From CAYWNA01 sp964459305 (lineage in GTDB: Bacteria > Planctomycetota > Planctomycetia > Pirellulales > Pirellulaceae), in NCBI GenBank assembly GCA_964459305.1, contig CAYWNA010000044.1, forward strand, positions 1 to 64,000: DNA of 64,000 bases, given 5' to 3'. Shown one piece after another: positions 46,899-57,300 of this stretch (positions are counted from its first letter, which is position 1; each line of letters begins with the position of its first letter). The notes beneath the pieces are model-generated. The model did not search any database. It was given only the letters and a program-made list of their open reading frames with translations, and was not told the origin of the DNA. A program made the translations under genes and the position numbers.

Positions 46899-49800
46899 AT
46901 GAATCTACGAACAACTGGACGTCTTGGCAGTTCGACACTCATCATCACGCTAGTCATGACCTGTGGTGTCACGTTTTGTACCGCGGAAGCTAAAGACTCG
47001 CCTGAGAAACAGGCACGCCAGATTTTGGAGGCTACAGGGGGCAAAGGCGGCTTGATCGTCCATCTCGGCTGTGGTGACGGGCGCCTGACCACGGCATTGT
47101 GCGCGAACGACGGCTACTTGGTGCACGGCCTCGATGGGGATGACAAAAACGTAGGCCTTGCCCGATCTCACGTTCAGTCGCGGGGGCTTTGCGGAAAGGT
47201 GACCATAGACCGGCTGGGGGAAATGCAACTGCCGTACGTCGACAATCTGGTGAACTTGGTAGTGGTTTCAGGGCTCGGTGTTCAGGATTCAGGAGAAGAG
47301 ATAGCTCGTGTGCTTGCCCCAGGAGGCGTTGCTCTGGTGAAAGGTAGTCTGGGAAATACTGAAACTCGAAACCTGATATCTGACACCTTGCCGGGCCTAG
47401 CTGGATGGTCGAAGTTCACCAAACCTCGGCCCGACACCATCGACGAGTGGACCCATTACCTGCACGACGCAACGGGCAACGCCGTGGCGCACGACATGGT
47501 GGTGGGTCCGCCTCAACACGTCCAGTGGATCAGCGGTCCATGGCACGCCAGGCAACATGATCATCTGGCGAGCGTCAGCGCCGTGGTCTCAGCAGAGGGT
47601 CGGATGTTCTACATTGTCGACGAGGGCCCGATCGCAGCCGTCGCGCTGCCGGCCAAATGGTCACTGGTCGCCAGCGACGCATTCAATGGGATCGAGCTTT
47701 GGAAGCGGCCGGTCCCTTCGTGGGAGACGCACCTTCGCCGCTTCCGATCGGGGCCGACAGAACTAGCCCGACGGTTGGTCGTAGCCGGCGACCGTGTGTA
47801 TGTGACGCTGGGTTACGATGCCGCGATCTCAGCTCTGGATGCGGCCACGGGGCAAACCATCAAGACATACGACGAAACTAAAGGCGCGGAAGAAATCGTC
47901 TGCGACGAAGGCGTTCTGTTCGTTGTGGTTGGAACACCCCAGACGCTGGTGGCCGCATCGGGAGAAGGGACAAAAGGCCCTTGGGCCATAACCGACCGCG
48001 GCGTAAAGCGATTGATGGCCGTTGAAGCCGACACGGGTCGTGTCCTTTGGGCCAAAGACGATGCGGATGCAGCCGGCATCTTTTCGCTGACGCTGGCCGT
48101 CGGCGGTGACCGCGTGTTCTATCAGAACGCCGAGAACGTCTTCTGTCTCGACAAGAAGTCCGGTCGAGAACTCTGGCGACACGCCCACCCGACAGATCCG
48201 AAACGACCCGGATGGTCCAGCCCGACGTTCGTGGCGTACGAAGATGTTGTGTTATGCGCCGACCGGATCGCCGAAACAAAAGAGCCGCCCACCGACGCAG
48301 CGCGGAACGGCCGTGAATTCTGGACTTTCTACCGCGGCGGGCCTGGCAAGCTGGTAGCGCTTTCCGCCGAAAACGGAAGGGAACTGTGGAACTGCGAATG
48401 CGCCGAGTCGTTTCACGCGCCGGCTGACGTCTTTGTGGCGGACGGACTCGTTTGGGTCGGACAGAATCACGCACGTTGGCTTGGCGGCGAGCTGAACTGG
48501 CTGAAGACGGACGAGGATTGGTACAAGGAAGAGCCCACTCTGGGACGCGATCCACGCACGGGTGAAGTCAGACGGCGTCTGATGGCCGGCGATGCGTTCA
48601 CTCCCACACATCACCACCGCTGCTATCGCAACAAGGCCACCGACCGGTTCATGCTGCTGGGCCGGACCGGCGTGGAGTTCATCGATTTGAAGGCCGGCGA
48701 TCCCTTGCGTCACAACTGGATCCGAGGCACCTGCCAATACGGGATCATGCCCTGCAACGGCCTGCTGTACGCAACCCCTCACTCTTGCGCCTGCTACATC
48801 CAAAGCAAGCTTAACGGATTCTGGGCACTGGCGGGAGAGTCGAGAGTTGAGGGTCCAGAGTTGAGAGCGGAGGAGGAAGCCTCGAACGCCGGAGACCGTC
48901 TGCAGCGAGGTCCAGCGTACGGAGACATCCAGCATCCAGCATCCAGTATCCAGCATCCAGACGCTTGGCCAACATATCGTCACGACCCCGCTCGCAGCGG
49001 CTCGACGAAATCGAATGTGCCGGTCGACTTGAAGCGAGCCTGGCAAACCGATTTGGGCGGAAAGCTCAGCAGCGTCGTCGTGGCGGACGGTAAACTTTTC
49101 GTCGCACAAGTGGACGCTCACACGGTTCACGCACTGGACGCGGAGAGCGGCGAGCGGCTGTGGAGCTACATGGCTGGCGGGCGCGTCGATTCGCCACCGA
49201 CGATCTGCACGTTCGCAGTACCGCCTTCAGGCGGCTCGGACGGGGCAGGCAGGACATCGAATCAAAAACCGCCTAAAGGCGGGGCTACGAACAGTCTTTG
49301 CTTGTTTGGCTCCGCGGATGGGTGCGTGTATTGTCTTCGCGCTGCGGATGGTGAACTGGTCTGGCGTTTCCGAGCCAGACCGGTAGACCGGCGAATCGTG
49401 GCTTTCGGGCGGGTTGAGTCGGTCTGGCCCGTGCCTGGCAGCGTGCTCGTTCAGGACGATGTGGCCTACTTCGCCGCAGGCAGGTCGTCCTACCTGGACG
49501 GAGGCATGCATCTTTACCGACTCAACGTCAGGACGGGCGAGGAACTGTCCGAATCCCGCCTCTATGACATCGATCCCGTAAGCGGAGGGCAGCCGGAGGA
49601 GAGAATCGAAGGCCTCGAGACGCCGGGAACGCTGCCAGACATTCCGTCCAGTGATGGAAAATTTGTTTTCTTGCGAGACGCGGTGTTTGACGGGCAGGGT
49701 GTCCGACAAGAACAAACGGTGCGTCACCTTTACTGTCCGATGGGCTTCTTGGATGGCACATGGTGGCATCGTACGTATTGGATGTATGGAACGCATTTCT

Positions 49801-50360
49801 ACTCTGGTGCCGGCGGTTGGCCACGTGCCGCTCGCGAGTTCCCTTCGGGGCGCATTCTGGTCTTTGATGACGAGACGATTTACGGTTTCGGCCGTCGGCC
49901 GGAATACTATCGCTGGACCACGTCGAACGAATACCATCTGTTCGCGACCGCCAAGAATCCCCAGCCCGCGAAACAGCCGAAACCACAAGGCCGCAAGCGG
50001 CGCTCTGGCCGTAAGTGGCAGTCCACCTGGTCCCAAACGATACCGCTTCACGCCCGCGCGATGGTCCTGGCGGACCGTACCGTATTCGTCGCCGGGCCAC
50101 CCGATGAAACCGACGAGGCCTCGCCACAAACGTTCATGCTCCGAAGCCCGCTTGCCGACGGATTGGGCGAACGGGCGCTGGCTGCCTGGGAGGGCAAGAA
50201 CGGAGCGCTCCTGTGGGCGGTCTCCACCGCCGACGGCAAGAAGCTGTCCGGCTTCCAGCTCGAAAGCCCGCCAGTCTGGGACGGCATGGCAGCCGCAGCC
50301 GGCCGATTGTACGTGGCGACGACCGACGGAAAGGTCTTGTGCTTTGGCGGGGATCAGTAA
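46899..50360 (+). CDS. Exported methyltransferase-like + PQQ-type propeller fusion
   Basis: The protein is about 1153 residues from the ATG at 46899, preceded by GAAGGG; a GTG at 46890 is possible. A signal peptide precedes a class I methyltransferase-like Rossmann domain at about residues 46-165, with the SAM loop HLGCGDGRLT and the acidic turn LDGDDKN. Then comes DEWTHYLHDATGN and two propeller blocks of PQQ-like repeats (YDAAISALDAATGQTIKTYD; LCLFGSADGCVYCLRAADGE). Two in-frame repeat insertions lie in the linker between propeller blocks (48926-48960, 49212-49291). A second gene at 54347 has the same domains in another order. Whether SAM binds is unknown; an exported methyltransferase is unusual. 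Confidence 0.85.
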   Translation: MNLRTTGRLGSSTLIITLVMTCGVTFCTAEAKDSPEKQARQILEATGGKGGLIVHLGCGDGRLTTALCANDGYLVHGLDGDDKNVGLARSHVQSRGLCGKVTIDRLGEMQLPYVDNLVNLVVVSGLGVQDSGEEIARVLAPGGVALVKGSLGNTETRNLISDTLPGLAGWSKFTKPRPDTIDEWTHYLHDATGNAVAHDMVVGPPQHVQWISGPWHARQHDHLASVSAVVSAEGRMFYIVDEGPIAAVALPAKWSLVASDAFNGIELWKRPVPSWETHLRRFRSGPTELARRLVVAGDRVYVTLGYDAAISALDAATGQTIKTYDETKGAEEIVCDEGVLFVVVGTPQTLVAASGEGTKGPWAITDRGVKRLMAVEADTGRVLWAKDDADAAGIFSLTLAVGGDRVFYQNAENVFCLDKKSGRELWRHAHPTDPKRPGWSSPTFVAYEDVVLCADRIAETKEPPTDAARNGREFWTFYRGGPGKLVALSAENGRELWNCECAESFHAPADVFVADGLVWVGQNHARWLGGELNWLKTDEDWYKEEPTLGRDPRTGEVRRRLMAGDAFTPTHHHRCYRNKATDRFMLLGRTGVEFIDLKAGDPLRHNWIRGTCQYGIMPCNGLLYATPHSCACYIQSKLNGFWALAGESRVEGPELRAEEEASNAGDRLQRGPAYGDIQHPASSIQHPDAWPTYRHDPARSGSTKSNVPVDLKRAWQTDLGGKLSSVVVADGKLFVAQVDAHTVHALDAESGERLWSYMAGGRVDSPPTICTFAVPPSGGSDGAGRTSNQKPPKGGATNSLCLFGSADGCVYCLRAADGELVWRFRARPVDRRIVAFGRVESVWPVPGSVLVQDDVAYFAAGRSSYLDGGMHLYRLNVRTGEELSESRLYDIDPVSGGQPEERIEGLETPGTLPDIPSSDGKFVFLRDAVFDGQGVRQEQTVRHLYCPMGFLDGTWWHRTYWMYGTHFYSGAGGWPRAAREFPSGRILVFDDETIYGFGRRPEYYRWTTSNEYHLFATAKNPQPAKQPKPQGRKRRSGRKWQSTWSQTIPLHARAMVLADRTVFVAGPPDETDEASPQTFMLRSPLADGLGERALAAWEGKNGALLWAVSTADGKKLSGFQLESPPVWDGMAAAAGRLYVATTDGKVLCFGGDQ
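48926..48960 (+). repeat. CATCCAG heptamer repeat inside a CDS
   Basis: Five consecutive 7-bp units (CATCCAG, with one TATCCAG) fill 35 nt within the propeller linker of the fusion gene. They are read as IQHPASSIQHPD. They follow a purine-rich low-complexity segment. Confidence 0.9.
49212..49291. repeat. Palindromic repeat (GTACCGCC type) inside a CDS, copy B
   Basis: Imperfect inverted arms (49212-49236 and 49264-49291) match the element at 13594-13661. It is read in frame as VPPSGG...PPKGGATN within a propeller blade boundary, splitting PPTI from LCLFGSADG. Confidence 0.85.
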
Positions 50361-50378
50361 GATCGAATTCGGGTCCTG

Positions 50379-52070
50379 TTATCGGGAAACGCGATCGTGC
50401 CGAAACTCCGGAAGGCGTGCGGTGCCGACAAACCGAAACACCTTTCGGTTGTTCTTCACAAACTGATCGTGAGGGCCGGCAACTTCGATGGTGACCTGGT
50501 ATTCGCTGCGCGAGCCAATTCGAATCGGCACCTGATCGAACCGCCTCTCTCGCGGTCCCAATGACCGCACAGGACGAGTCACGGCGGTAACGGTCTTCCA
50601 GTTGTCTGCTCTGCCTTGTGTGCGCGATTGCACGTGAACTTTGACCATACAGGGACTCGCGGCTGTACCATAGTTCTGTATCCAGTAGTAAACCGCCGAT
50701 GGACCTGACTGCAGGTAGTCCTGCGCCGGCGTCACGACAACTCGCCCGTTGTCCAGCGATTCGGTGGCGGGATAGCTCCGCACCGCGCCCGGCGCGCCGG
50801 GGTCCGTGCCAATCTTTGCTGCCAGAATGCCAAGATCTCCCGTAACGTAGCCGTCTGCTTCCGGCGCTCCGTTTCCTTGGCCATTGGCCGTCGTCGCGCA
50901 ACATGGCGAGCTGGCCTGTTCAATCAGATAGAGTGCCATTGGAATGAATGCGTCGCGTATCAGCGATCGCACCACCGCCGCCGAAGGGTGCATCGAATTG
51001 CTGCCATCTTTCGGTGCATACTGAAATGGACTGTCGTAGTAGTTTCTGTGGTTGGTGTTGTCGAACGGCAACTCGAAAAGCAACGTCTGAATGCCCCGCA
51101 CTGTAGCGAAATCCGGTTGTTCCGGAGTGTCGGACGGATTCGCCAGCCAGGCCGAAAACTGGCCACTCGACGTTCCCAGCTGTGTTTCGTCCAACTGCAG
51201 GTGAAACTCGTCCACAGGCCTCCCAAGTCGCTCGGCCACGGCGCGGCACCCCTCCATCCAGATCTCCGCGGTGCGATGCCGCATCACCGACCCCGCGCGG
51301 TCGTCATTGCCCCAAAGGTTCCAAACGTCTTGGGAATTGGTGTGCAGGTGAACGGCCATGCCAATGGAATGGTTCTGGACAAACTGACGTAGCGCCGTCG
51401 CTTCTGTAGAAGAAAACGGCGCGATCCCTCGCCAGTAGCTCCCATTGGGCTCGGACCTTGCCCTCTTCCAATCTCGCGAACAGTTGCGTCCTACATCGAC
51501 GCCATGAACGCCGACGCGAGTGTCGGCATTCCCTCGCCAGCCGAAAGTGGTCTGCTCTGCTTCGGAGGTGAAATACTTCCGTGGATCACCGCCGCAAGGA
51601 TCATCAACGACACGACCGGCCGGATTGGCCATCGGAATGATCCACACGTCCACGTCGCGAAGCGCTCGCGAGACCCGACTTTCGGGATCCTTCGCCTGTT
51701 CGACCAAGTACTTCGCCAGCTCGATCAGTGATTCCGAAGTCAACCATTCACGAGGATGTATACCTCCGTCAAATAGAATGCTCGGCCTCCCGTCGCCCTT
51801 GTCGATGACTCCAGGCGCAGTTGGCCCGTTTCCAGTTACACGAAGTGCGAGAATCGCGTACTTGGTCCTCGCTCCTCTCCTGTAGTCGAACGACAATCCA
51901 AGCATCTCGCCTTGCGCACTGGAGCTCGCATGAAGTTCAACGAGCACGGATCGCATTTCCGAGTAGTCGTGGTAGTCCATGAGCCCTTCTGGCTTGGACT
52001 GTGCAAAACTCATGGCGCTGCAAAGAATCGAGAAGGCAAGGGCCAAGAAGCAAGTCATTTTGCGGCGCAT
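50379..52070 (-). CDS. Secreted M14 zinc carboxypeptidase
   Basis: The protein is about 563 residues from the ATG at 52070, with AGGAGA just upstream; the frame to 52133 is less likely. A signal peptide ends near AMSFAQS. The M14 domain has the zinc pair HPRE (about residue 101), the third ligand region AVHLHTNSQ (about residue 236), the RN motif in GVDVGRNCSRDW, and the catalytic Glu in LLFELPFDN (about residue 330). A C-terminal beta-rich domain (about residues 430-563) contains a putative sandwich. It removes C-terminal residues from peptides. It lies opposite to the PQQ genes on both sides, so it is separately expressed. Confidence 0.88.
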   Translation of the reverse strand: MRRKMTCFLALAFSILCSAMSFAQSKPEGLMDYHDYSEMRSVLVELHASSSAQGEMLGLSFDYRRGARTKYAILALRVTGNGPTAPGVIDKGDGRPSILFDGGIHPREWLTSESLIELAKYLVEQAKDPESRVSRALRDVDVWIIPMANPAGRVVDDPCGGDPRKYFTSEAEQTTFGWRGNADTRVGVHGVDVGRNCSRDWKRARSEPNGSYWRGIAPFSSTEATALRQFVQNHSIGMAVHLHTNSQDVWNLWGNDDRAGSVMRHRTAEIWMEGCRAVAERLGRPVDEFHLQLDETQLGTSSGQFSAWLANPSDTPEQPDFATVRGIQTLLFELPFDNTNHRNYYDSPFQYAPKDGSNSMHPSAAVVRSLIRDAFIPMALYLIEQASSPCCATTANGQGNGAPEADGYVTGDLGILAAKIGTDPGAPGAVRSYPATESLDNGRVVVTPAQDYLQSGPSAVYYWIQNYGTAASPCMVKVHVQSRTQGRADNWKTVTAVTRPVRSLGPRERRFDQVPIRIGSRSEYQVTIEVAGPHDQFVKNNRKVFRFVGTARLPEFRHDRVSR

Positions 52071-52545
52071 TGTTCTCCTGCTGCTGTGGATAGTGGTTTG
52101 CACTCTGGATCTACCTCGCGAGCTGCCGACCATTCTTGCCTGTCGGCAGGCACCCAGTCAAGTGTCAACCGGCATCGCTGGAGTACTTTGCATACCATAT
52201 TGAGGTCATCCACAGCGTGATGTCCCTGGGAGCGGTCGAGGGAGGTGGCGCGCGGGGGACGTTAGTCTCCCGATGACTCGTCGGATGCCTCACTCTGACC
52301 ACATCAGTGGTCTAACGCCCACCGCTCGCCTCGTACCTTCCTGCCCGTTCTGCACGGGATGCTCCCGGAAGCTTGCGATGCGGCAGGGCAAACCGATAAT
52401 GGCAGGTAGCGGTTGAGGTCGACGGATTGAGCCTGACCCCTATCGCGTCTGTCCTTTGACGCAGAACTACGAAAAACGATGTAAATAATCAAAATGGCGG
52501 CGTTGACCGGACAACGCCAGTGACCAATACGCAAAGGACCGAACT
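52071..52545. other. Intergenic region before the PQQ gene
   Basis: The region separates the divergent M14 and PQQ genes. Its main content is the repeat module at 52247-52410. I see no other gene. Confidence 0.5.
52247..52410. repeat. GCGAGCGGGGG-type repeat with conserved tail, copy B
   Basis: Degenerate palindrome 52247-52330 plus a tail with GGAAGCTTGCG and ACCGATAATGG, matching the order seen at 46638-46815. It ends 135 nt before the PQQ gene start. Confidence 0.8.
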
Positions 52546-54177
52546 GTGTTCTGCAACAGACCGCTATTGCTGATTCTAATCGTCCTGTACATGGGCAGTC
52601 GAGCAACGATGTGTCGCGGTGAGGACTGGCCTCGATGGGGCGGGCGGAACGACGGCAACATGGTCTCCTCGGAGACTGACTTGCCCACCTCGTTCGAACG
52701 TGGAACAAGACGGGCCGATGGTAGCGGCATCGATTCGGCAACTGCGGAGAACGTCAAATGGGCGGCTGGTCTAGGTTCCATCACATACGGGACGCCTACG
52801 GTGGCTGACGGGAGAGTCTACGTGGGCACAAATGACTTTCGACTCGGCAATCCTCGGCTGGAAAGAACGCGCGGCGGAGTGCTCAAGTGTTTTGATGCGC
52901 AGACTGGCAATCTGTCCTGGCAACTGGTGATGCCTCGCAAGCCGATCGACAAGAAGGAGTTTGCCTTTGACCACATGGGCTTGGGCCTGTGTTCGACGGC
53001 CACCGTCGAGGACGATCGCGTGTATCTTGTGACCAATCGTTGCGAAGTCGTCTGTTTGGACCCACACGGGCAGGCGGACGGAAACGACGGACCGTACACC
53101 GATGAAGCCCGGTATATCGCCGGCGAGGGCCATCCGGCCGCCCGATTGCAGCCTACCGATGGGGACATCCTTTGGCTGTACGATATGTGGGAAGATCCTC
53201 GCGTGGGGACACGACCGACCGATGCTGCGAATTGTTCCGTGTTGGTCGTCGGCGATTATCTCTACGTGTGTACGTCCAACGGCGTCGACCAATGGCCGTC
53301 CGATACGAAACCGTTGGTCGTTCCGGCGCCGCTGGCTCCCGGCCTGATCGTGCTGCACAAGAAGACGGGGCGTCTGGTAGCCGTCGACGACGAGCGGATC
53401 GGAACGCGATTGCTCCACGGGCAATGGTCTTCGCCCTCGGCAGGACGGATTGGTGACAAGACGCTGGTGTTCTTCGGCGGCGGCGATGGATTGTGTTATG
53501 CCTTCGAAGCCCTGACCGAAGAGCCGAAGGAGTTGGCGAAACTCAAGAAGGTCTGGTCGTTCGACTGCATTCCATCTCAATATCGTGTGTATGAGGACGG
53601 CAAACTGCTTGACTACCGTTGCGGCGACAAGCGAAGTCCGATGAGCCGCAACGAGAACGATGGCACATTCGTGGGCACTAGCGAGATCATCGGCACACCG
53701 GTGTTCCACGACAATCGAGTATACGTCGCCATCGGTCGCGATCCACATCACGGGCGTGGACGCGGCAACCTGGTTTGCATCGACGCGACGAAGACGGGCG
53801 ACATCACGCAAGCGGGCAAGATATGGTCGTACGACGCGATCGAAAGGACGGTATCAACCGTGGCCATCGTCGACGGTCTGCTCTACGTTGCCGACCTGCC
53901 GGGGAGGATTCACTGTTTGGATGCCGACACGGGCCGGTGCCACTGGGTCTACGAAACAGGATCGGAAACCTGGGGTTCCACACTGGTGGCCGACGGCAAA
54001 ATCTATCTCGGAACACAAAAGTACCTCTTCGTGCTGGCCGCCGGCAAACAGCCGAAACTGCTCGCCAAGATTCGCTTGGGTGCTCCGATGGATACGTCAC
54101 CAGTCGTGGCCAACGGAGTCCTGTACTTAGCCGCACACCGATACCTCTGGGCCGTCCAGAAAAGGAATGGCGAATGA
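52546..54177 (+). CDS. Exported PQQ-like beta-propeller protein
   Basis: The protein is 543 residues from a GTG with AAGGA 7 nt upstream. A signal peptide ends near MCRGEDWP; the mature start EDWPRWGGRNDGNM is the typical W-rich opening of this family. Repeats such as GTPTVADGRVYVGTNDF, SCVLVVGDYLYV-like strands and VADGKIYLGTQKYLF make an eight-bladed propeller. Related proteins are often annotated as PQQ-binding or BamB-like, but the cofactor is not predictable from sequence. No methyltransferase part is present. It is about 170 nt upstream of the second fusion gene. Confidence 0.88.
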   Translation: MFCNRPLLLILIVLYMGSRATMCRGEDWPRWGGRNDGNMVSSETDLPTSFERGTRRADGSGIDSATAENVKWAAGLGSITYGTPTVADGRVYVGTNDFRLGNPRLERTRGGVLKCFDAQTGNLSWQLVMPRKPIDKKEFAFDHMGLGLCSTATVEDDRVYLVTNRCEVVCLDPHGQADGNDGPYTDEARYIAGEGHPAARLQPTDGDILWLYDMWEDPRVGTRPTDAANCSVLVVGDYLYVCTSNGVDQWPSDTKPLVVPAPLAPGLIVLHKKTGRLVAVDDERIGTRLLHGQWSSPSAGRIGDKTLVFFGGGDGLCYAFEALTEEPKELAKLKKVWSFDCIPSQYRVYEDGKLLDYRCGDKRSPMSRNENDGTFVGTSEIIGTPVFHDNRVYVAIGRDPHHGRGRGNLVCIDATKTGDITQAGKIWSYDAIERTVSTVAIVDGLLYVADLPGRIHCLDADTGRCHWVYETGSETWGSTLVADGKIYLGTQKYLFVLAAGKQPKLLAKIRLGAPMDTSPVVANGVLYLAAHRYLWAVQKRNGE

Positions 54178-54204
54178 TGGAGAAACGCCTGCAGGGCGAT
54201 CACT

Positions 54205-54280
54205 ATATTCTTGCCCCTGATATTCTTGCCAATGTCCTCCTCGTCTCCATTTGGGCAAGAATATGATTGGCAAGAATATG
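54205..54280. repeat. ATTCTTGCCC interleaved palindrome
   Basis: Two left arms (ATATTCTTGCCC, TATTCTTGCCA) and two right arms (GGGCAAGAATAT, TGGCAAGAATA) occur in order A-B-A'-B', so several alternative pairings are possible. It lies between the PQQ gene and the second fusion gene. The organisation resembles the repeat at 43430-43495. Confidence 0.8.
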
Positions 54281-54346
54281 GCGACCGGCTTCCACAAGTC
54301 GTTGCAGGTGTTGTTTCTTTTATAGCCTCAGCACGAATGAGCAATC

Positions 54347-57300
54347 ATGCAGAAGAGAGTTGTCATTTCGTTGATTGCGGTTTGCGCGATCGTTGCCATC
54401 CCGGCCGGTGCTAGCGACCGGGGAAGGCCGGGCCAGCGTCCCCTTCACTTGGCTTGGTCGTACCGAGCGAACCAGCCGCCGTCGCCGGCATTCAAGGGCG
54501 GTCTCGCCGCCGGGCGCCGTAGCGAGCGAGTGGAACCGATTCGGTACGATTATGTCTTTCAGCCGGTTGTGGGTCACGGCCGCGTGTTCTTCGGTTCATC
54601 GACCGAGGAAGCCGTCTATGGCCTGGATGCGCAAACAGGCGAGCAGTTGTGGGTGTTTCACACAAACGGTCCTGTTAGGATCGCACCGACGCTTTGGCAA
54701 GATCGCATCTATTTCGGATCGGACGACGGCTACGTCTATTGCCTCGACCAGGCTTCGGGATCACTTGCTTGGAAGTACCGCGCCGCCCCGAGCGATCGTC
54801 GAGCCATAGGCAACGGTCGTGTCATCTCTGCATGGCCGGTGCGTACCAGCATCGCGATGGCTGATGGCGTAGCGTATTTCGGCGCAGGACTGTTTCCCAC
54901 GCTGGGCACGTACTTGCATGCCGTCGACATGTCCTCGGGCGAGCCCGTGTGGTGTCGGCAGATCCCGTATTCGCCTCACGGGCAAATCCTCATCGACGGC
55001 GATAATCTGCTTGTGGCTACGGGACGCACGTGCCCCGCCGAGTTCCGTCGATCGGATGGGGCGCCGCTGGTCGAGAAACCGAATGCGCGCCGCGCCCAAG
55101 GCTCCAGCTACGTCGGCCGAGCGGGCGACATGATTTTCTGGGGACCGTGTGAATCGGGGCTGCTTCACATCCGCGTTTCGCCTGAACCGATTCCCGATCT
55201 CTTGCGCGGTTCTGCCGACGCTGTGATCACCGGGCAGATCACGGGCCTGAAGGGTTGGAGTATGGTCGCGGACGAGCAACTCGTCTATTTGCTGCGAGAT
55301 GAAGAAGCGCTAGCAATCGAGAAAGAACGATTTCGCACGTTGGCTTTGGACTATTGCCGTCCGTCGCCGTTGTACAAGAAAGCCGTGCCTCGAAAGGGCC
55401 AGCCATGGGGAGTCGCCGCCGCTGGTTTGCTGCTGAAAGAACATCAGCCGTTTTTCGAGCAATTGAAACAGGAGGCCGCGTGGTCCAGCGAGAACAAGAA
55501 TGAATTGAAGTCCCTCTTACTGGCCGACGGCACCCTTTTTGCCGGTGGTAAAGACGCGGTGGTTGCCTTTGACGCCGGCACGAGCAACGTCACTTGGTCT
55601 CATCCGGTCGGTGGCGAGGCGCTCGGACTGGCGGTTGCCGATGGCTCGCTGTTTGTCGGTACCGACGAGGGCAGGATCTACTGCTTCGGTCAACACCCAG
55701 TCGAGAATCCAAAAAAGCACGTGCCAACATCGGGCAGCCCCTACGTTGACGATCCAATCCTCGCAGAGGCGGCAACGACAGCACTGAGACGAGCCGACAT
55801 TCACAAGGGTTTTTGTCTGGTGCTGGGTGTTGGAACGGGACAACTCGCCGACGAGATCGCCCGGCGGTCTGAGTTCTTTGTCGTTGCGTTGAGTCAAGAT
55901 TCCGAGTGTGTGGCCGAAGCTCGCAATAGACTGACCAAAGCGGGCTTGTACGGCAAGCATGTTGTCGTGCATCACGTTCCCGATGACGATCTGCTATACC
56001 CGGATTACTTCGCCAATCTCATCGTCTCCGAGGAGTTCTTGCTAACCGGACGCCTGCCGTGTAAACCGAAGACGGCACTTCGAATGCTGCAACCTGATGG
56101 CGGCACCATCATGCTCTTGTCGCCTGAGGCCCCAATGACATACATCGGGTGGCCATCCGAGAGCATTTCCGACTGGAAGTCGATCACCGGCGAAAGCGGT
56201 ATCACTTGGCATGTTGCCCAACGTAAGGCATTGCCCGGCGCCGGCGAGTGGACTCACATGTACGCGAATCCAGCGGCCACTGTTTCGAGTGGCGATCGGC
56301 TGGTGGGGCCTGATGTAGCGCTTCAGTGGTTCGGGCCACCCGGCGCGGAGGATGTCGTGGAACGGCACGCGGTGGCCATGCCGCCATTGCACAAGGATGG
56401 GAAGCTGTTTGTCGCGGGGCTGTACGAGACGGTCCGGGCGATCGACGCCTACAACGGCACGAACCTCTGGAAGGTAAAGGTGCCCGAGTCAACTCGCATG
56501 ATGCTCAGCCACAACGCCGGATTCATGGCGGCGGGCGCCGGCGTGCTTTTCGTCGTGGCGGATCACGCGTGCTGGATGCTGGATGCGAAGACCGGCGAAG
56601 TCGTGCACAAATTCGCTGGGATCGATCCCCAAAGCGATTGGGGCTATGTCGGCGCGATCGGCGATTACCTGTTGGGTAGCAACCAGAAGACGCCGGCCGA
56701 CGAATACAGCTCCGGGCGCCGACGCGGCGGCTACAAGTTCTTGGTCAGCGCCAGAGACCTCAAAAGCCGACCGGCGGTCAGCGAGAACCTGTTTGCCTAC
56801 GACCATGGGACACGCAAACTCGCATGGAAATACGAGAACGAAGGCGTCATCCTCAATCCGACCATCTGCATCGGTGGCGATCGTGTTTACTTCGCCGAAA
56901 GCCGCAACCCAGCCGTAGTTGCTGACCCAACGGGGACAGCCAGTCTGCCCGATTTCTTTGCGAAAGACGCCCGATTGGTGGTCTTGGACGTGCACTCAGG
57001 CAGTGAGCTTTGGAGTAAACCGCTGGACCCACTGTCGGAAAATCCTGACGACGAACACGAACACATGATGTTCTTGAGCTACGCCGATGGAATGCTCCTT
57101 TCCACGCGGACCGGCCACATCGATCAGAAACTCGGCTATCGGATCGAAGCTGTAGACGCCGCCACGGGCGAAACAAAATGGGATCGGGCGCTTCCTTCCA
57201 AGCATTGCGTGTACGCCCCGCTGACCTACGGCAAGAACGGTCAGCAGTCTCACCCGAGCATCGTCGACGGGCGCATCTATTTGCTATCCCATCTCACGAA

